Shown here piece by piece: positions 23,093 to 34,320 of a stretch of 64,000 bases of DNA. Below the pieces are notes generated by a model. That model was not told where the DNA came from, did no database searches, and saw only the letters and a list, made by a program, of their open reading frames with translations. The translations under genes were made by a program, and so were the position numbers. Source of the DNA: Phycomyces nitens (Eukaryota > Mucoromycota > Mucoromycetes > Mucorales > Phycomycetaceae); NCBI GenBank assembly GCA_022702545.1, contig JAHRBC010000004.1:3472001-3536000 (forward strand), read 5' to 3'. Each line of letters starts with the position of its first letter. Within the stretch, counting starts at the first letter, position 1.

Positions 23093-24324
23093 TTATTCAT
23101 TTTTGAATACCCAGGCAGGCAAATTCAAAGTCAGGTGACTTGGGGCAGGAATCTCCTTGATCGTTTTTTGCTGTCTGGGCATTCTTGTCTTTGTCTTTGT
23201 TGATGACTGTCTCAGGTCATCCTCTCTTGCAAGACGGTCAATGACCTCCAGAAGCCAGTTCAACTATATTAAACTTATCAGTCTTTTCTCATCAATCAGC
23301 ACATCACTCTACAAAATATTAATTACCTCATCACTTCTCCAACTGGGACGAGCAACACAGAGAACACGCATGCTAATACCAGGCGCAACGTCTTCCATGT
23401 CTGATTCACCATCAGACATCACATCCTTCTGGAGGACATGGAGATAGGCCATCTCATCAGGGTTTTCAGGCTTATGGCCCATCTCCTCATCGATTGCCCT
23501 CCAGTGACGTTTGTAGGCCTCCACCCTGCGCAAGTGGATCTATAAAAATTTTCAGATTAAATTAAAAATATCAAATTGTCTTTATACTAACCTCGACGAG
23601 CCTGGTATTAGCCCGAACCTTTCTCTTCTTGGCAGAAGCTTGCTCTTCACTCATGTTTGAAGTGAGATGGTAGTACTTGTAATTGTTTTTAATTTTTTGC
23701 ACTACCATGCCAGGCCAAAAACCAGCAGCACGAGGCTGCGAGAGAATGTAGTCTCTCAAGTAGTTGATGACCCTGACATTGTCTGGGTGATTAATCTTCT
23801 TGTCCTTATTCCATTTCTGTTTGCCTTCATTCTCGGCAATCAGAGCAGGATCGTTAGACGTGAGGTTCTTCTTCCACATCTTCTCATTAATGAATTCCTA
23901 GATATAATTTATTAGAAAATATTTTTTAACAAAATAATAATAATATTCATACCAAGACAATCGCACTCATATCACTAGTACCAAGTGAGCTGGAGGGGCC
24001 AACAGAAGGAGCCATTCCAACGGGACCAGCTTGGCCAAGAGGGAGCTGGCTCTGGACACCACTGGCATGGGCTTCCATGAATGTACTCATGGTCTGGTTG
24101 GTCTTGCCAGCGATGTCATAGACCATTCCCATTCTGGACTTGAGGAACCTCAAGTCTTCAAGGACAGTGGCCATTTCTGTCTGTCCTTGACTACTTTCCT
24201 CACTGCTACTGGGGGCCCTTGGAAGGATTTCATGCTGGCTAATACGGCCAGCAGCAACACGGTGAATGGGAGCAGTTTGGTTTGCTCTGGCTTTGTGTCC
24301 TGAGTTTCTCTGGTTTGAAGACAT
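23093..24324 (-). CDS. Element A partner protein (TnpA-like candidate), intact
   Basis: Exons 23953-24324, 23592-23897 (306 bp), 23327-23539 and 23093-23263, phase 0, 353 aa. Exon 1 is Ser/Gln-rich with a helical stretch VLEDLRFLKSRMG. Exon 2 has SNDPALIAENEGKQKW, YLRDYILSQPRAAGFWP and KIKNNYKYYH with a basic end. Exon 3 has VMSDGESDMED then RPSWRSDE. Exon 4 starts LNWLLEVIDRL. The closest relative in the window is the element D partner (same exon 3 and 4 lengths, 213 and 171 bp). An AG lies 3 nt before the ATG (ATATTTAG-AAA-ATG). The likely job is accessory DNA binding in transposition of A-type elements (inference). Confidence 0.85.
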
Positions 24325-25823
24325 TTTCTAAATATTTTTTTTAAAATAAAATAAAATAATAAGCATAAATAAATCCATATATATTAACATATATTTCTTT
24401 GAATATATAAACATACATTATAATTTGCAGTATAAGGTATAATGTCAAATAAGAACAATAGTATTATATATATATATAAAAGACTGTATTTATATCTTTA
24501 AAAAATATATCTGGAGTACAGTAAAAAAAAAGAGTCTTGGGTACACAGTTTTCATAATCCCTTTGTTCTCATAATTTATTAGGGCTTACTATAATCTAAA
24601 AATGCATATGGATTCTTTTTTCCCAATTTTCCCTTTTTCTCTCTCTTTTTACTTTTTGCTTCCTTTATACTCTCTGGTAAGTACTTGAAAATTTTTCACG
24701 CAATTAAAGATAATCTTTAACATCTTTTCAATTATCTAAAAGGTGTCCTATAGTCACTTTTATTCAAGCTTGCACAAGAAAAATGTAAATGGGCGCACTA
24801 TTTTTTATTGCTGTTGCTAATCAGTAATATTCATCTTGTAGATTCAAAACAACTCCTTTCAATCGCAATGGCCAAAGATGACAATGATGAAGTCGAATGG
24901 ACGGAATGTACTTGGTATGTTCGAATATTTTATCACTATTAATACTAATATATTCTGTCTTTACTATCAGCCTTTTTATCAAAGAAAATTGCCGCGTTTT
25001 AACAAAGACATGGAATATCCAACAAACCAGTTTGTCTTGGTAAGTAATCAGTCATTCCTATTGCTTTTCTAACAGAAAAATATAGATATCTTTTTCTATT
25101 ACGCGTACACATTTTTTGATTGCTATATCATTATCTATCTTGAGATACTGTTTGATATACCTGAAAATTCGGTCTCAAAGTCTTAGTTGTCTACTCTGTT
25201 TGAGCAACTACTTTTCCAGTTATTCAAGATGATAGTCAATGAATCAGTTATGCTTTCTACCCGTGTTTCAAAAGGTAAAAACAAATTAGTATCAATATAG
25301 CTATAGCCATGAATCTAGACCAAATTACTAGGCTGTATATTATGAGAAAAATATTTTATCAATAAAAATCTATTCGTAAACTATTTTCCATGACTTATTT
25401 ATAAAGAAGTATAAAATAAACCCCCAATTGAAAGTGTTTAAAGTGTCAAACAGATTAAACAACCAATAAATATACGTCCTTTAGAACATAGGTGAATAGT
25501 TTGCAGAAAATAGTCGAAAAGTTTGCATCTTGATCTATTAAAAAATAGATTTTTTTATTGATATTGAAAAAATAATTCATGTAACGTTTGACTAAAAAGA
25601 AATAAGATAACACTTTCAGTTATAGTTCTGTACACTCTTGAGTTTAACAAGCCTACACGTCCAAAAGCAGAGCTTTATATCCACCGAATTACTTCATTAT
25701 CTTATATGTGTTGTTTTTTATATATGCAAGATAACATTTCAATTTAATTCTAGAATTTGTTTTTTATTTCACTCAGAATTTTACAAACTATCACATATGG
25801 GAATCGGGGGTATTTTTGCAGTG
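24325..25823. other. Right sub-terminal non-coding region of element A
   Basis: About 1.5 kb of AT-rich sequence between the partner gene start and the right terminal repeat. No convincing gene; it should hold the partner promoter and any leader exon. Simple repeats (AT)n near 24460 only. Confidence 0.6.
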
Positions 25824-25826
25824 TAG

Positions 25827-26584
25827 TATACAACTAGCAATGAATGCCAAAGTAACAAAGCGTAATGGAACGGCTCCTTACAACCTCATGTTTGCCAGAG
25901 CAATGAACAGTTTCAAAAGGTATGCCGATGATCCATCAGTTCCAGCTCTCACAGAAGACGAATTGCAAGAATGCATCAAAGACATGGCAGACGTTGTATT
26001 TCCGGCAATCGCTGAAAGAGCAAAAGCAATGACTAATGCACAAAAGGGCAAGTTTGATAATAAGTACAGGATGATAAAATTCCCTGCTAATAGCCAAGTC
26101 ATGATTAAAGAACTACAACGTGGTAAACTGGAACCAGCATACCAAGGTCCATATACTGTAGTCAGAGAGAAACAGGGAGGTTCTTACGTTCTCATGGATG
26201 AACAAGGACTGCTGATGCCCAGAGAATATCCACCGTCACAACTCAAATTAATTTCACAGGACAAACTCGTCTCACTTGATGAAGTCCAGAAAATCGGTAA
26301 AGAGTACTTTACAGTCAGAGCAATTGTAGCCCACAGAGAACTGTCCAAAGGAAAATACGAATATAGAGTTAGATGGGAAGGCTATGAAGAAAAGGATGAT
26401 ACATGGCAAGACCCAGAATCCTTTAGCAGCCCTAAACCTATCGCGGATTATTGGGATCGACTTGGCACAACACCAACAGACAAGACACCACTAAATCAGA
26501 CACGCACAGTCAATGCAACGTTCATTAGCAAACGCCGCAACACGCAGCATACACCTACACACCGAAGCAAACGCACAAGACGCT
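25827..26584 (+). CDS. Ty3-1 Pol, 3' part: end of integrase and chromodomain
   Basis: In-frame continuation of pol after element A: IQLAMNAKVTKRNGTAPYNL corresponds to the integrase core end, followed by the GPY/F-like segment PAYQGPYTVVREKQGGSYVL and a chromodomain YFTVRAIVAHRELSKGKYEY ... RVRWEGYEEKDDTWQDPESF near the C-terminus. Chromodomains of this group (chromoviruses) direct integration by binding histone marks. It ends TAA at 26582-26584 with a basic tail. The first three codons before 25827 belong to the element A end and the second TAG copy. Confidence 0.92.
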
Positions 26585-26638
26585 AACATGGTCCTTTCAG
26601 TTTAAAGTAGCTCAACCTCTGCAAAATGGTTATTCAAC

Positions 26639-26654
26639 CTGGAAGGGGGTAATG
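26639..26654 (+). promoter_or_regulatory. Ty3-1 3' polypurine tract
   Basis: CTGGAAGGGGGTAATG directly abuts the 3' LTR (TG at 26653) and is the plus-strand primer. It is exactly duplicated inside pol at 11999-12014. Confidence 0.8.
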
Positions 26655-26938
26655 TGGTATACACACCACAGTTGAGTGAAATACAGACTCCACAACCGAT
26701 CTCCGGTTACTACTTGCTAATGACCCTGGCAAGTTAACATCTCAGGAGCAGTTACACACCAGGCACACGTACACTTCACACTGCTACAGTGATAACCAAC
26801 CATTACACGACGGGGACTTTAATTACAAGGGAATTTGAATAATAGTATATAAGCAATAATAATATTCTTTCTTCAATAAACAACACTCTCACAGTATTCT
26901 TATTTCCCTTAAGAGATACTAACAAATCATATACCTCA
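26653..26938 (+). repeat. Ty3-1 3' LTR (286 bp)
   Basis: Same length and ends as 8445-8730, with four substitutions (for example CCAATCTC/CCGATCTC and CGATGGGG/CGACGGGG). Followed by CTCTT, the second target copy. Confidence 0.95.
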
Positions 26939-27670
26939 CTCTTTATGCTCAAAATAAAATTCCACAGTGCCAACAAACCAGCTTTGAATAGTTATATTGC
27001 AACGGCTAGATAAAAATATAAAAAATGCAAGTGATCTCTATTTTGTATTTTGACTAATACCAATACTCACTTTCTGTATGGACAGGTGAACATCACATGA
27101 TGATTGCCACGTCTGGTCTCGTTTTTTATTCTTTGGTACATACATGAAGAATGTACGGTTGAATTTTTCCAAAGACAAGAAGCAACAACAATCATCGGGT
27201 CATCAAGTTCAATACTGTTCATACCACTGTTTCGCACATAGTACTTTGCCAAAGTATTCTTGACAACAGGGCTGCTAACACCTTCCAAGTCATCATCATT
27301 CAAGCTGGCATGTCAGTTGAATGGCTCCCATAGCTGGGCAGCACTTACACCATCTGGAAGATCTAAGAAACTTGCTTCATTATATGTGGACGGCTGACTT
27401 GTACTAGGATAATTCTGAGAGCTGTTTGCTGAACTGACAAAGCTATGAACAGCAAAGCGCTCAACAAGCAAACTGGCATTTCTACCGCCCTTCAAGTTTG
27501 ATGTGATAAGCTTGGAGTATACTCTAATTACTTTTTCCATGGGTAGGTAAGAGATTATTTGACTAATAATAGCAATAGCAGCAAAGACACTTCTTGGTCA
27601 ATGATGACAAAATCAACATACTTGTCATCAATGATTGTGGCCAGTGTGGCACGGCTAGGACAATAGCACT
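26939..27670 (-). pseudogene. Element G transposase-type protein, upstream half
   Basis: Reading right to left, a frame from about 27670 (ECYCPSRATLATIIDDKYVD) leads, probably after an intron, to MEKVIRVYSKLITSN (27540). It passes a TGA at 27313-27315 that is in frame with what follows (HASLNDDDLEGVSSPVV), then PMIVVASCLWKNS, and stops at a clear donor GTGAGT (27065). The next exon, after acceptor TTATCTAG, reads RCNITIQSWFVGTVEFYFEH and runs into the Ty3-1 target site CTCTT. The VEFYFEH...LAFVE type of C-terminal region occurs in fungal CACTA-associated proteins. This copy carries a nonsense codon, the Ty3-1 insertion and a truncated 5' end. Confidence 0.55.
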
Positions 27671-28068
27671 CCACATTTACAAGTGCAAAAGAATGTGGTG
27701 TGCCAAGAATCTTCTTCAAGACACCTTTAAGAGTGCAAACCAGACTCGTAAGAGAAAAATAGCAGAGAACAGCCAGGCAAGTTTATTAATTAACAAACAT
27801 TTGAATATACACTATAATTAATACAATATTTTTATTATGTTATAGCAGGAAAGAGCAAGCAGTTCTTTTCTTTCGGAAGATGAGGTATTTCAAACGGATG
27901 ACAAGGCTGAATCCCCAATCATGACAGATGTACTATAAGTTAGAGCTTTTTTGTTGCTCATCTATTCTCAATTTAATATTAATATAATATTTCTACTGTT
28001 TGATATAGGTTTACACCACTAGGAATGAGCAATGAGCCTTCATCTAAGAGAAACAGACTAAGTCTTTA
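27671..28068 (+). pseudogene. Element G second gene, 3' fragment (relative of the element H gene)
   Basis: From 27671 the sequence matches the minus-strand gene at 52837-53389: IYKCKRMWCAKNLLQDTFKS, then NSQ, an intron with a GC donor (CAG-GCAAGT) and AG at 27848, an exon ERASSSFLSEDEVFQ ... AESPIMTDVL, and after a further intron FTPLGMSNEPSSKRNRLSL-stop. The last donor is ATAAGT here versus GTAAGT in H, so splicing is probably lost. Homology starts abruptly mid-exon at 27671, next to truncated minus-strand gene sequence, as expected of an internal deletion. Confidence 0.55.
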
Positions 28069-29284
28069 ATATTCTTTAGGCTGCTCTTATTGGTTCTCTC
28101 ATATTTTTAGTATATGTTTTAGCACACTTTTTCTTTTCCTCTTTTCCTTTACCTGTTTTATCTTTGCTTTGGTCCTCTCCTTTAAAATAAAATCGAATAA
28201 CTCTCCATCACGTAAGATTGCCACCTTAATAAATGCCCGATTGGCATCTTGTATACCACATCTTCAGCTCTGTTGTTTTTAATCTAGGAATGAAACACAC
28301 ATCTTGCCCTTTTTCAAGCACCAAAAAAAATGAAATTTTTTTATAGCTGTATTACGCCGAGGTTAGTTTATATTTCTTTTCTTTTCTTTGCTCTACTTTT
28401 TTGAAGTAAAACTAAATGACCCTCCCTTATGTAAGGTTGTCAATGACATAAACATCCGATTGGAATCTTGTATACCACATCTTCAGCTCTGCTATCTTTA
28501 ATCAAGGAATGAAACACTCATCTCATAATTTTTCAGACACTAAAAAAAGGTGAAATTTTTTTACAGCTATATTAAACTAAAGTTTGTTGTTCCCCACCTC
28601 CCCACCTGGGAATCTCTGTAGAATATGCATATTGTTTTCTTAATGATGTACTCATTCTGCCAACTACCATTATATTCGAATTAGTTTTAAATCTTATGAG
28701 CTGACTTTACAGCAATATATTTTCTATGGTAAGAATATTATAATATGTTTACACTCTTTAATTAATAATATTGCGCATTCTCTATTCTCCTTCTACTGCA
28801 TCTAGTATTTACATCTGTATATTTCATATAGTGGCATTAATTCAAGAGATGCTTGGTATACCAATTAACAAGCACAATATATACTGGTATGCTATCCAAA
28901 ACAATATGCTTGGTTTATTTGATTGCTTCATTCTCTGACCATGATATCTTTATAGCAATTGATGAAGACCAAAGGCCTTCCAAGTCATAACAACATGTTG
29001 TTGGCATCGTGTATAGATTGAGTAAAAGGTTTGTATCATATACGTTTTATAATATTAAATAGTATTTGCTTTTGGTATGTTTCTATATTATTATTATATA
29101 TATTTTAACATTATTTGAAATAAATCAAAATTATAATAAAAAATAAACCATTATTTCAAATAAATGACAGTAAAAAAAGAATGGGTGCTAGTATATAAAG
29201 TAATATAAAAGAGAGGCAATAGTATATAAAGAAACGATTTTGGTTAGATAAAAAAATGGTAGCTGTGCCTATTCCTGCCTCATA
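28069..29284. other. Non-coding right arm of element G
   Basis: AT-rich, no gene seen. Contains a two-copy repeat (28165-28580). Ends at ATA (29282-29284), the target duplication of element E; the last 91 bp of G resume at 35838. Confidence 0.6.
28165..28580. repeat. Two direct copies of a segment of about 190 bp
   Basis: Copies near 28170-28357 and 28399-28574 share TCTTGTATACCACATCTTCA, GGAATGAAACAC and TGAAATTTTTTTA. They sit in the right arm of element G and may be sub-terminal repeats of it. Confidence 0.75.
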
Positions 29285-29869
29285 CACTACAAAAATTAAG
29301 TGGTTTCATTTATAGCAAACTACTATATTATCTTACCATTAGTAGACTGAAGTTAAACATAATAAACTTTTTTATTTTTGACGGCGATTATAATATTCAA
29401 TATGTTCTATTGGATAGAATAATAAAGTAGAGTCTTTTAGGCATGATATTCGTTTGTAATTCATTTATACTCCTTGTAACTATGTCGCAGAATCAATTAG
29501 AATAGTGATTTTTATAAGCAAACAAGATTTTTTACAAGATAGCATCTAGTTTATTATTGTAAAACCCCTTTTGAAATAATTAATAGCTTAAAGAGTATAT
29601 ATTTCTCTTTTCGATTTATTATAAGTGATGTCAGTTCTGTAAGAGAGATATAATGACGTATATTATAAAAGGCATATAAACAAACACATGTTCACAATCC
29701 TGTAACCAGGAATGAGACAACTATTTCTGCTTATAGACAAATCCCAGTTTTGGGTGTCAATGCTAGCTATGTCATTTTGGCAGTTGATATTCTAAAAATG
29801 ATATATATTAAAATATGTTCCTGAGCCATTTGCCTTTCTTGTCAATTAAAAAGACTATTAAAAATCAAT

Positions 29870-32800
29870 ATGTCCAGCTACTCAAACAATCAAGTCGAAT
29901 GCAAGTGTGCTATCTGCTCTTCTAATAGCAGAGGCTTTGTCATGGTATCAACTCAAACATACCGAAGACATATCACCAATGATATTGTAAGAAGCTTTCA
30001 AGCTAGAAGTTCTTGTAAGTATATGCCGTAAATTATTATTTTTTGTCATAATTAACCGTTTTCTTTAAAATATATAATCGTATTCTAAAGCTTCTCTGAT
30101 GGTGAATGAGAATGACATGGAGATTGACATTGAAGTCAATGATGCCGAAGAGAATGTTGAATGTAAGTATATAATTTTATTTATACAATATAATAAATTG
30201 TAATGACTTGCAAGGATATTCTTTATGTAACAGAATACGAATACTTACCTTTTGCTCTTGCTACATTATTATTTTTAGTTGAAAGTGAAGATGCCGATGA
30301 CAATGAGTTGAATGGTTCGAACGATTCTGAAGATGAGGTTGAAGAACTTGAAGGTTAGTACAAAATAAATAAGCATATATCATATATTAATACGAAAACC
30401 AAACAGAGCAATTTGAGACGTCTATGCCTGCAGACCCTCTTCATGCCTTTGTTGCTGCCTTTGCTGCTTTCTTCATCTCGAAATATGTCATCAATTCGGG
30501 TGGTTCGATCTTGATCAAGTTTCTGAACGAGGTCCTGTCTCACTTTGGCCAATCATTCCGCCTTCCATCTAGCTTGAGCGGCCTCAACTCAATGGCTGGC
30601 ATGACAGCTTTATCCAAGAGTATCCAGCGTTTTGTGGCATGCGGCGATTGTCACAAGACATACTTGGAGTCTGAAGGTGTTCCCCAATGCTGCGATTTCG
30701 AAAGGCTCTCTGGAAATACTTGTGGAAGCCAGCTCTTCCAGGCTCCTCCAAAAAACACGTCCTTGCCTAACAAGGTATACATGTACAGCCCAATCATCAG
30801 TGCATTGTCAGTCCTCTTTCGCCGCCCTGGATTCGAGGAATCCATCAACCATTGGAGAGCAAGACACCAAGTTCCTGGAATGATGTTCGACATCTATGAT
30901 GGTGCCAAGTGGAGTGAGTTGAAAGATGGCAATGATAGGCAATTCGTGGATCATGAGCGATCTCTCATGCTCACTATGAACATCGATTGGTTCCAGCCTT
31001 TCGATGGGGTTACATACTCTTGCGGAGCCATCTATCTCTCTGTCAACAATTTGCCAAGGGCCGAACGTTACAAGAAGGAAAATGTTCTCCTTGTCGGTCT
31101 AATGCCTGGACCAAAGGAAGCCAAGACAAGCGAGATCAACCACTACCTCCGTCCCCTTGTTGCCGAGCTCAAGTCCTTGTATGTGGGTGTGGTGATGCCA
31201 ACGGCGCAGTGTCCTTCTGGTGCCTTGGTTCGTGCCGCCCTTCTTCTTGTCGCCTGTGACATCCCTGCCGCCAGGAAAACATGTGGATTCACGTCCCATG
31301 CAAGTACTAATGCATGTCACAAGTGCAACCGCCAGTTCTCTCGCCTCCCAGGCAATGGTGGTGTTGACTATTCTGGGTTTGTCTTCTCCGAGTGGGTGGC
31401 TCGCACTGATCAAGAGAATCGCCGTGATGCTGTGGCCTGGAAGAACGCGTCCAGTGAGGTAGAAAGAAAGAGGATGGAAAAGGAGAATGGAGTCCGCTGG
31501 TCGGAACTCCATGATCTTGAGTACTTTAATGCAGTGGAATGCACTATAATAGATCCAATGCATAACCTCTTTCTGGGAACCGCCAAAAGAATGATGGAGA
31601 AGTGGAGATCGACTGGTTTGATCACAAACAGAGACCTGGCCGCCATGCAAAAGGATTCTGAGAAGATGGTCCTCCCTCCTGATTACACACCATTGAGAAA
31701 GAAGATTGGCAAGGATTTTCCATTCATGAAGGCAGATGAATGGAAGTCCTGGTGCTTGGTGTACTCTCCTGTTCTCCTGCGCGGCCGTTTGCCCAATGTC
31801 CACCTTGGCAACTGGATATCGTTTGTCAATGCCTGTCAGTACCTTGTTAAGCCAAGCATTTCCATGGCCGAGCTGGAGGAAGCGCATAGCTCTCTTGAGG
31901 CATTTTGCAGACAGTGCCAAGTATTGTATGATGCCCAATTGATTTCGCCAAACATGCACCTCCATTTGCATCTTCAAGACACCGTCAGCAATTTTGGACC
32001 GGTTTATGGATACTGGCTCTTCAGCTTTGAGAGATTCAACGGCATTCTCAAGAATTTCTTGACAAACCAGAGAGATGGCTTTGAGGCCACATATATGAAG
32101 AGGTACCATCAAGACGTGTACAAAGGAGACCTCCTGTGTATACTTGCACCAGTTCTTGTGCCTTCACATGCCAACATCCTTGCTGAGCTCACTGCCATCA
32201 CTGCCACCACTGCCACCACCATTTCCACCTTGCCATTTGATCTGAACGCATTTCTTGCTGCTGCAGAGACAGACTTTGACATTGTGAAGGGCAACGAGCC
32301 ATTGCCACCATCTGCGCTTCCTTTGTCTTTGAAGGAAGAGGTATCGATGAAGGAGAGCGAGTACCAGTACCTTTTGGAGTACTATCGTGAGGTGTATGAC
32401 AATGAGCAACTTGTTCATTATCGCCAGGCCAGTCCCTCACAAACCATTGTCAACAACCGCATCCAAAAATTCCCATCGATCAATCTTCTTGGCCAGGTGT
32501 ATAAAGGGAGTAATGGAACCCTGCAACGTGGTTCATTCATCCAGGCACTGTTCAAGACAAGCAATGATCAGTATACAAATGCATACACCGGCCAGATTCA
32601 GTACCTCTTTGTGAATACTGCCACAAACTCATTTGCTGGTCAATCGAGTCGGCATGTGTTTGCATATGTACATTGGTATAGAGAGGCTAATCTGCAACCC
32701 AGGAGTGATGAGGGCGTAGAGGTGAATGAGCTGGAGTTTGAACCGAGTAGTCTTCAAAATATTCTTCCTGTACATAGGATTTTGTTGTCTGTAGCTATAG

Positions 32801-32871
32801 GTGAACACATAGGTGATGGAGGTCGAGTGATGATGTGTGTTGTTCCCTTGTTACGTAAGATCTATATATAA
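29870..32871 (+). CDS. Element E transposase (Transposase_21 family), intact, 918 aa
   Basis: Exons 29870-30014, 30091-30162, 30279-30353 and 30407-32871; phase 1 introns keep an open frame of 918 codons. A C2H2-like finger (C-K-C-A-I-C ... TYRRHI, residues 11-35) is followed by an acidic linker to about residue 97, a hydrophobic helix (106-135), and a cysteine cluster VACGDC...QCC (174-193). The core has RSLMLTMNIDWFQPFDG (Asp about 291), LLVGLMPGPKEAKTSEI, ACDIPAARK (Asp about 382), zinc pair NACHKC, and DPMHNLFLGTAKRM (Asp about 480). A conserved C-terminal domain ends ILPVHRILLSVA and PLLRKIYI. The protein should cut the CACTA ends and insert with 3-bp duplications. The element F copy at the window end is nearly identical in its C-terminus. 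Confidence 0.92.
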
Positions 32872-33062
32872 TATTCCAAAATAAAATAACGTCAATAAAG
32901 ACTTACAATTAAATATCATTAAATATTTCTATATTATTTAATGTATATTTCACATATAGTATAACTTTGATTATTTTATATATTTGCCTGTAATGCATCC
33001 ATCAAAAAGTGCATACGTATACAAGAAGCTATTAAATTCTTAGTTAAAATTTTTTTATTTAT

Positions 33063-34320
33063 TTATTCAGTAGAAATACACCACTCTGGTAACGTGACTG
33101 ACATATGCTGAGAGACACTCATTTCCTTTACAAAACGAACATGCTTCAATAAGCTGTTGGATTTCTTTTGCAACCTTTTGACAGAAAATTTGTCAACCAC
33201 ATTGATAAACTCTTGGAGCTATTTTTTAAACAAATGTTAGTTAGTGAACTTAAAGCTAATATAAATTTTAGTTATATAGTACATTACCTTATCACTTCTC
33301 CAACTGGGACGGTGTGCCCGAACTTCATTCTCAGTGTCAGATTCATCGTCAGACATCACCTCTAATACAAGAACATTGCTGCAATCCAAGCCTCGCATCA
33401 ATCTTGTAATCTCCTCGGTGTATTTCTGATACGTAACAGTGCGACGTTTGAGAAGCTAGACATAAATACTATATTAGAATATATAATAAAACATTAGCCT
33501 ATTTATTTTTATTCTTACAGAGATCTTTCGATTGCGTCTTCGTGATGTTCTTTGCCGAGCTACAATCTTATCAGGTGATGTTTTGTAATGTCGAACCTGG
33601 TTCCTGTAGTGATTCTTCACTATTCTTGCAATATCATTTGTTGAAACACCAATTGCACTTTGCTGTTGTCGCAAGTACGAAATCACGGCCATTGCAAGGG
33701 CTTGGTTATAGCCTTCCTTGAAGGTGCCATTGGTTGACCATCCTGGCTTCTCATTGTTCTCGGCAACTTTTAATGGATCTGTGTCCGTGAGGTTTGGGTT
33801 CTTCATGTATTTATTGAGTGCATGCTAATATATGTCTGTTAGATATATTGGTAATTATATTTACTATCATTGATTTACTTACAGAGATGCCGACGTGCCG
33901 TTTTCCAGGAGTATACCCTTCCTCCATCAAAGACGAAAAGCTTGCTTTTATCGCAGAATCTGCCTCAGAAATTCCATTCTCGGTGGACTTGCTGAGCTTG
34001 TCCTGGGCAGCCATGATCTCTTTGATCATTTTCTTGAGATAAATATTAATCTCGTTGGTGAGATTAATACCATTTTCTACACCACTCATTCTCTTTGACA
34101 TCTCAGCCATTTCTTTTGCCAGTGTTACAAAGTTTCCATTGTTGGCAGTCAACAGAGCAAGCATTCTCTCAGTCGCATCCATATCTTGAGGAATGCTTGG
34201 TGCCGTGACTGTAGTGGTGTCTGACATTTGTACATCTTCAGTGGCAGCTAATGCACTGCGTGCAACGGCGTTAAGTCTTGGGTTGCGCTGACGGGGAGGA
34301 GGAGGAATATGATTGTTCAT
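33063..34320 (-). CDS. Element E partner protein (TnpA-like candidate), intact, 355 aa
   Basis: Exons 33883-34320, 33519-33824 (306 bp), 33288-33455 and 33063-33218, all phase 0. The N-terminus is PPPPRQRNPRLNAVARSALA, then a helical stretch (about residues 60-120, e.g. AEMSKRMSGVENGINLTNEI) that may form a coiled coil. Exon 2: DPLKVAENNEKPGW, VISYLRQQQSAIGV, IVKNHYRNQVRHYKTSPDK and a very basic RTSRRRNRK end. Exon 3 begins LLKRR, has VMSDDESDTE and ends RPSWRSDK. Exon 4 starts LQEFINVVDKF. The basic block after a possible helix-turn-helix and the acidic patch suggest DNA binding plus protein contact (inference). An AG (TTGATAG) sits 3 nt before the ATG. Confidence 0.85.

Larger units (their letters stand above)
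12706..25823. mobile_element. CACTA element A (13.1 kb with nested B)
   Basis: Left end CACTGCAAAAATACCCCC (12706) and right end GGGGGTATTTTTGCAGTG (to 25823) are inverted repeats that continue to about 32 bp with one mismatch (ending CCCATATGTG). The target duplication TAG is at 12703-12705 and 25824-25826. Excising A and one TAG restores Ty3-1 integrase as DLYVPS-IQLAMN, matching DYYLPA-VQLAIN in Ty3-2. It carries a plus-strand transposase (12958-22997, split by B) and a minus-strand partner (23093-24324), convergent with 95 bp between stops. Confidence 0.95.
8445..26938 (+). mobile_element. Ty3-1: chromodomain Ty3/gypsy retrotransposon, split by CACTA A
   Basis: Two 286-bp LTRs (TGTGGTATAC...ATACCTCA) with about four differences, flanked by the 5-bp duplication CTCTT (8440-8444 and 26939-26943). 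Gag, protease, RT, RNase H, integrase and chromodomain are in order on the plus strand. Element A (13,118 bp) interrupts the integrase. Without it the element is about 5.37 kb, close to Ty3-2 (5.47 kb). The four LTR differences suggest a fairly young insertion that predates A and B. Confidence 0.95.
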
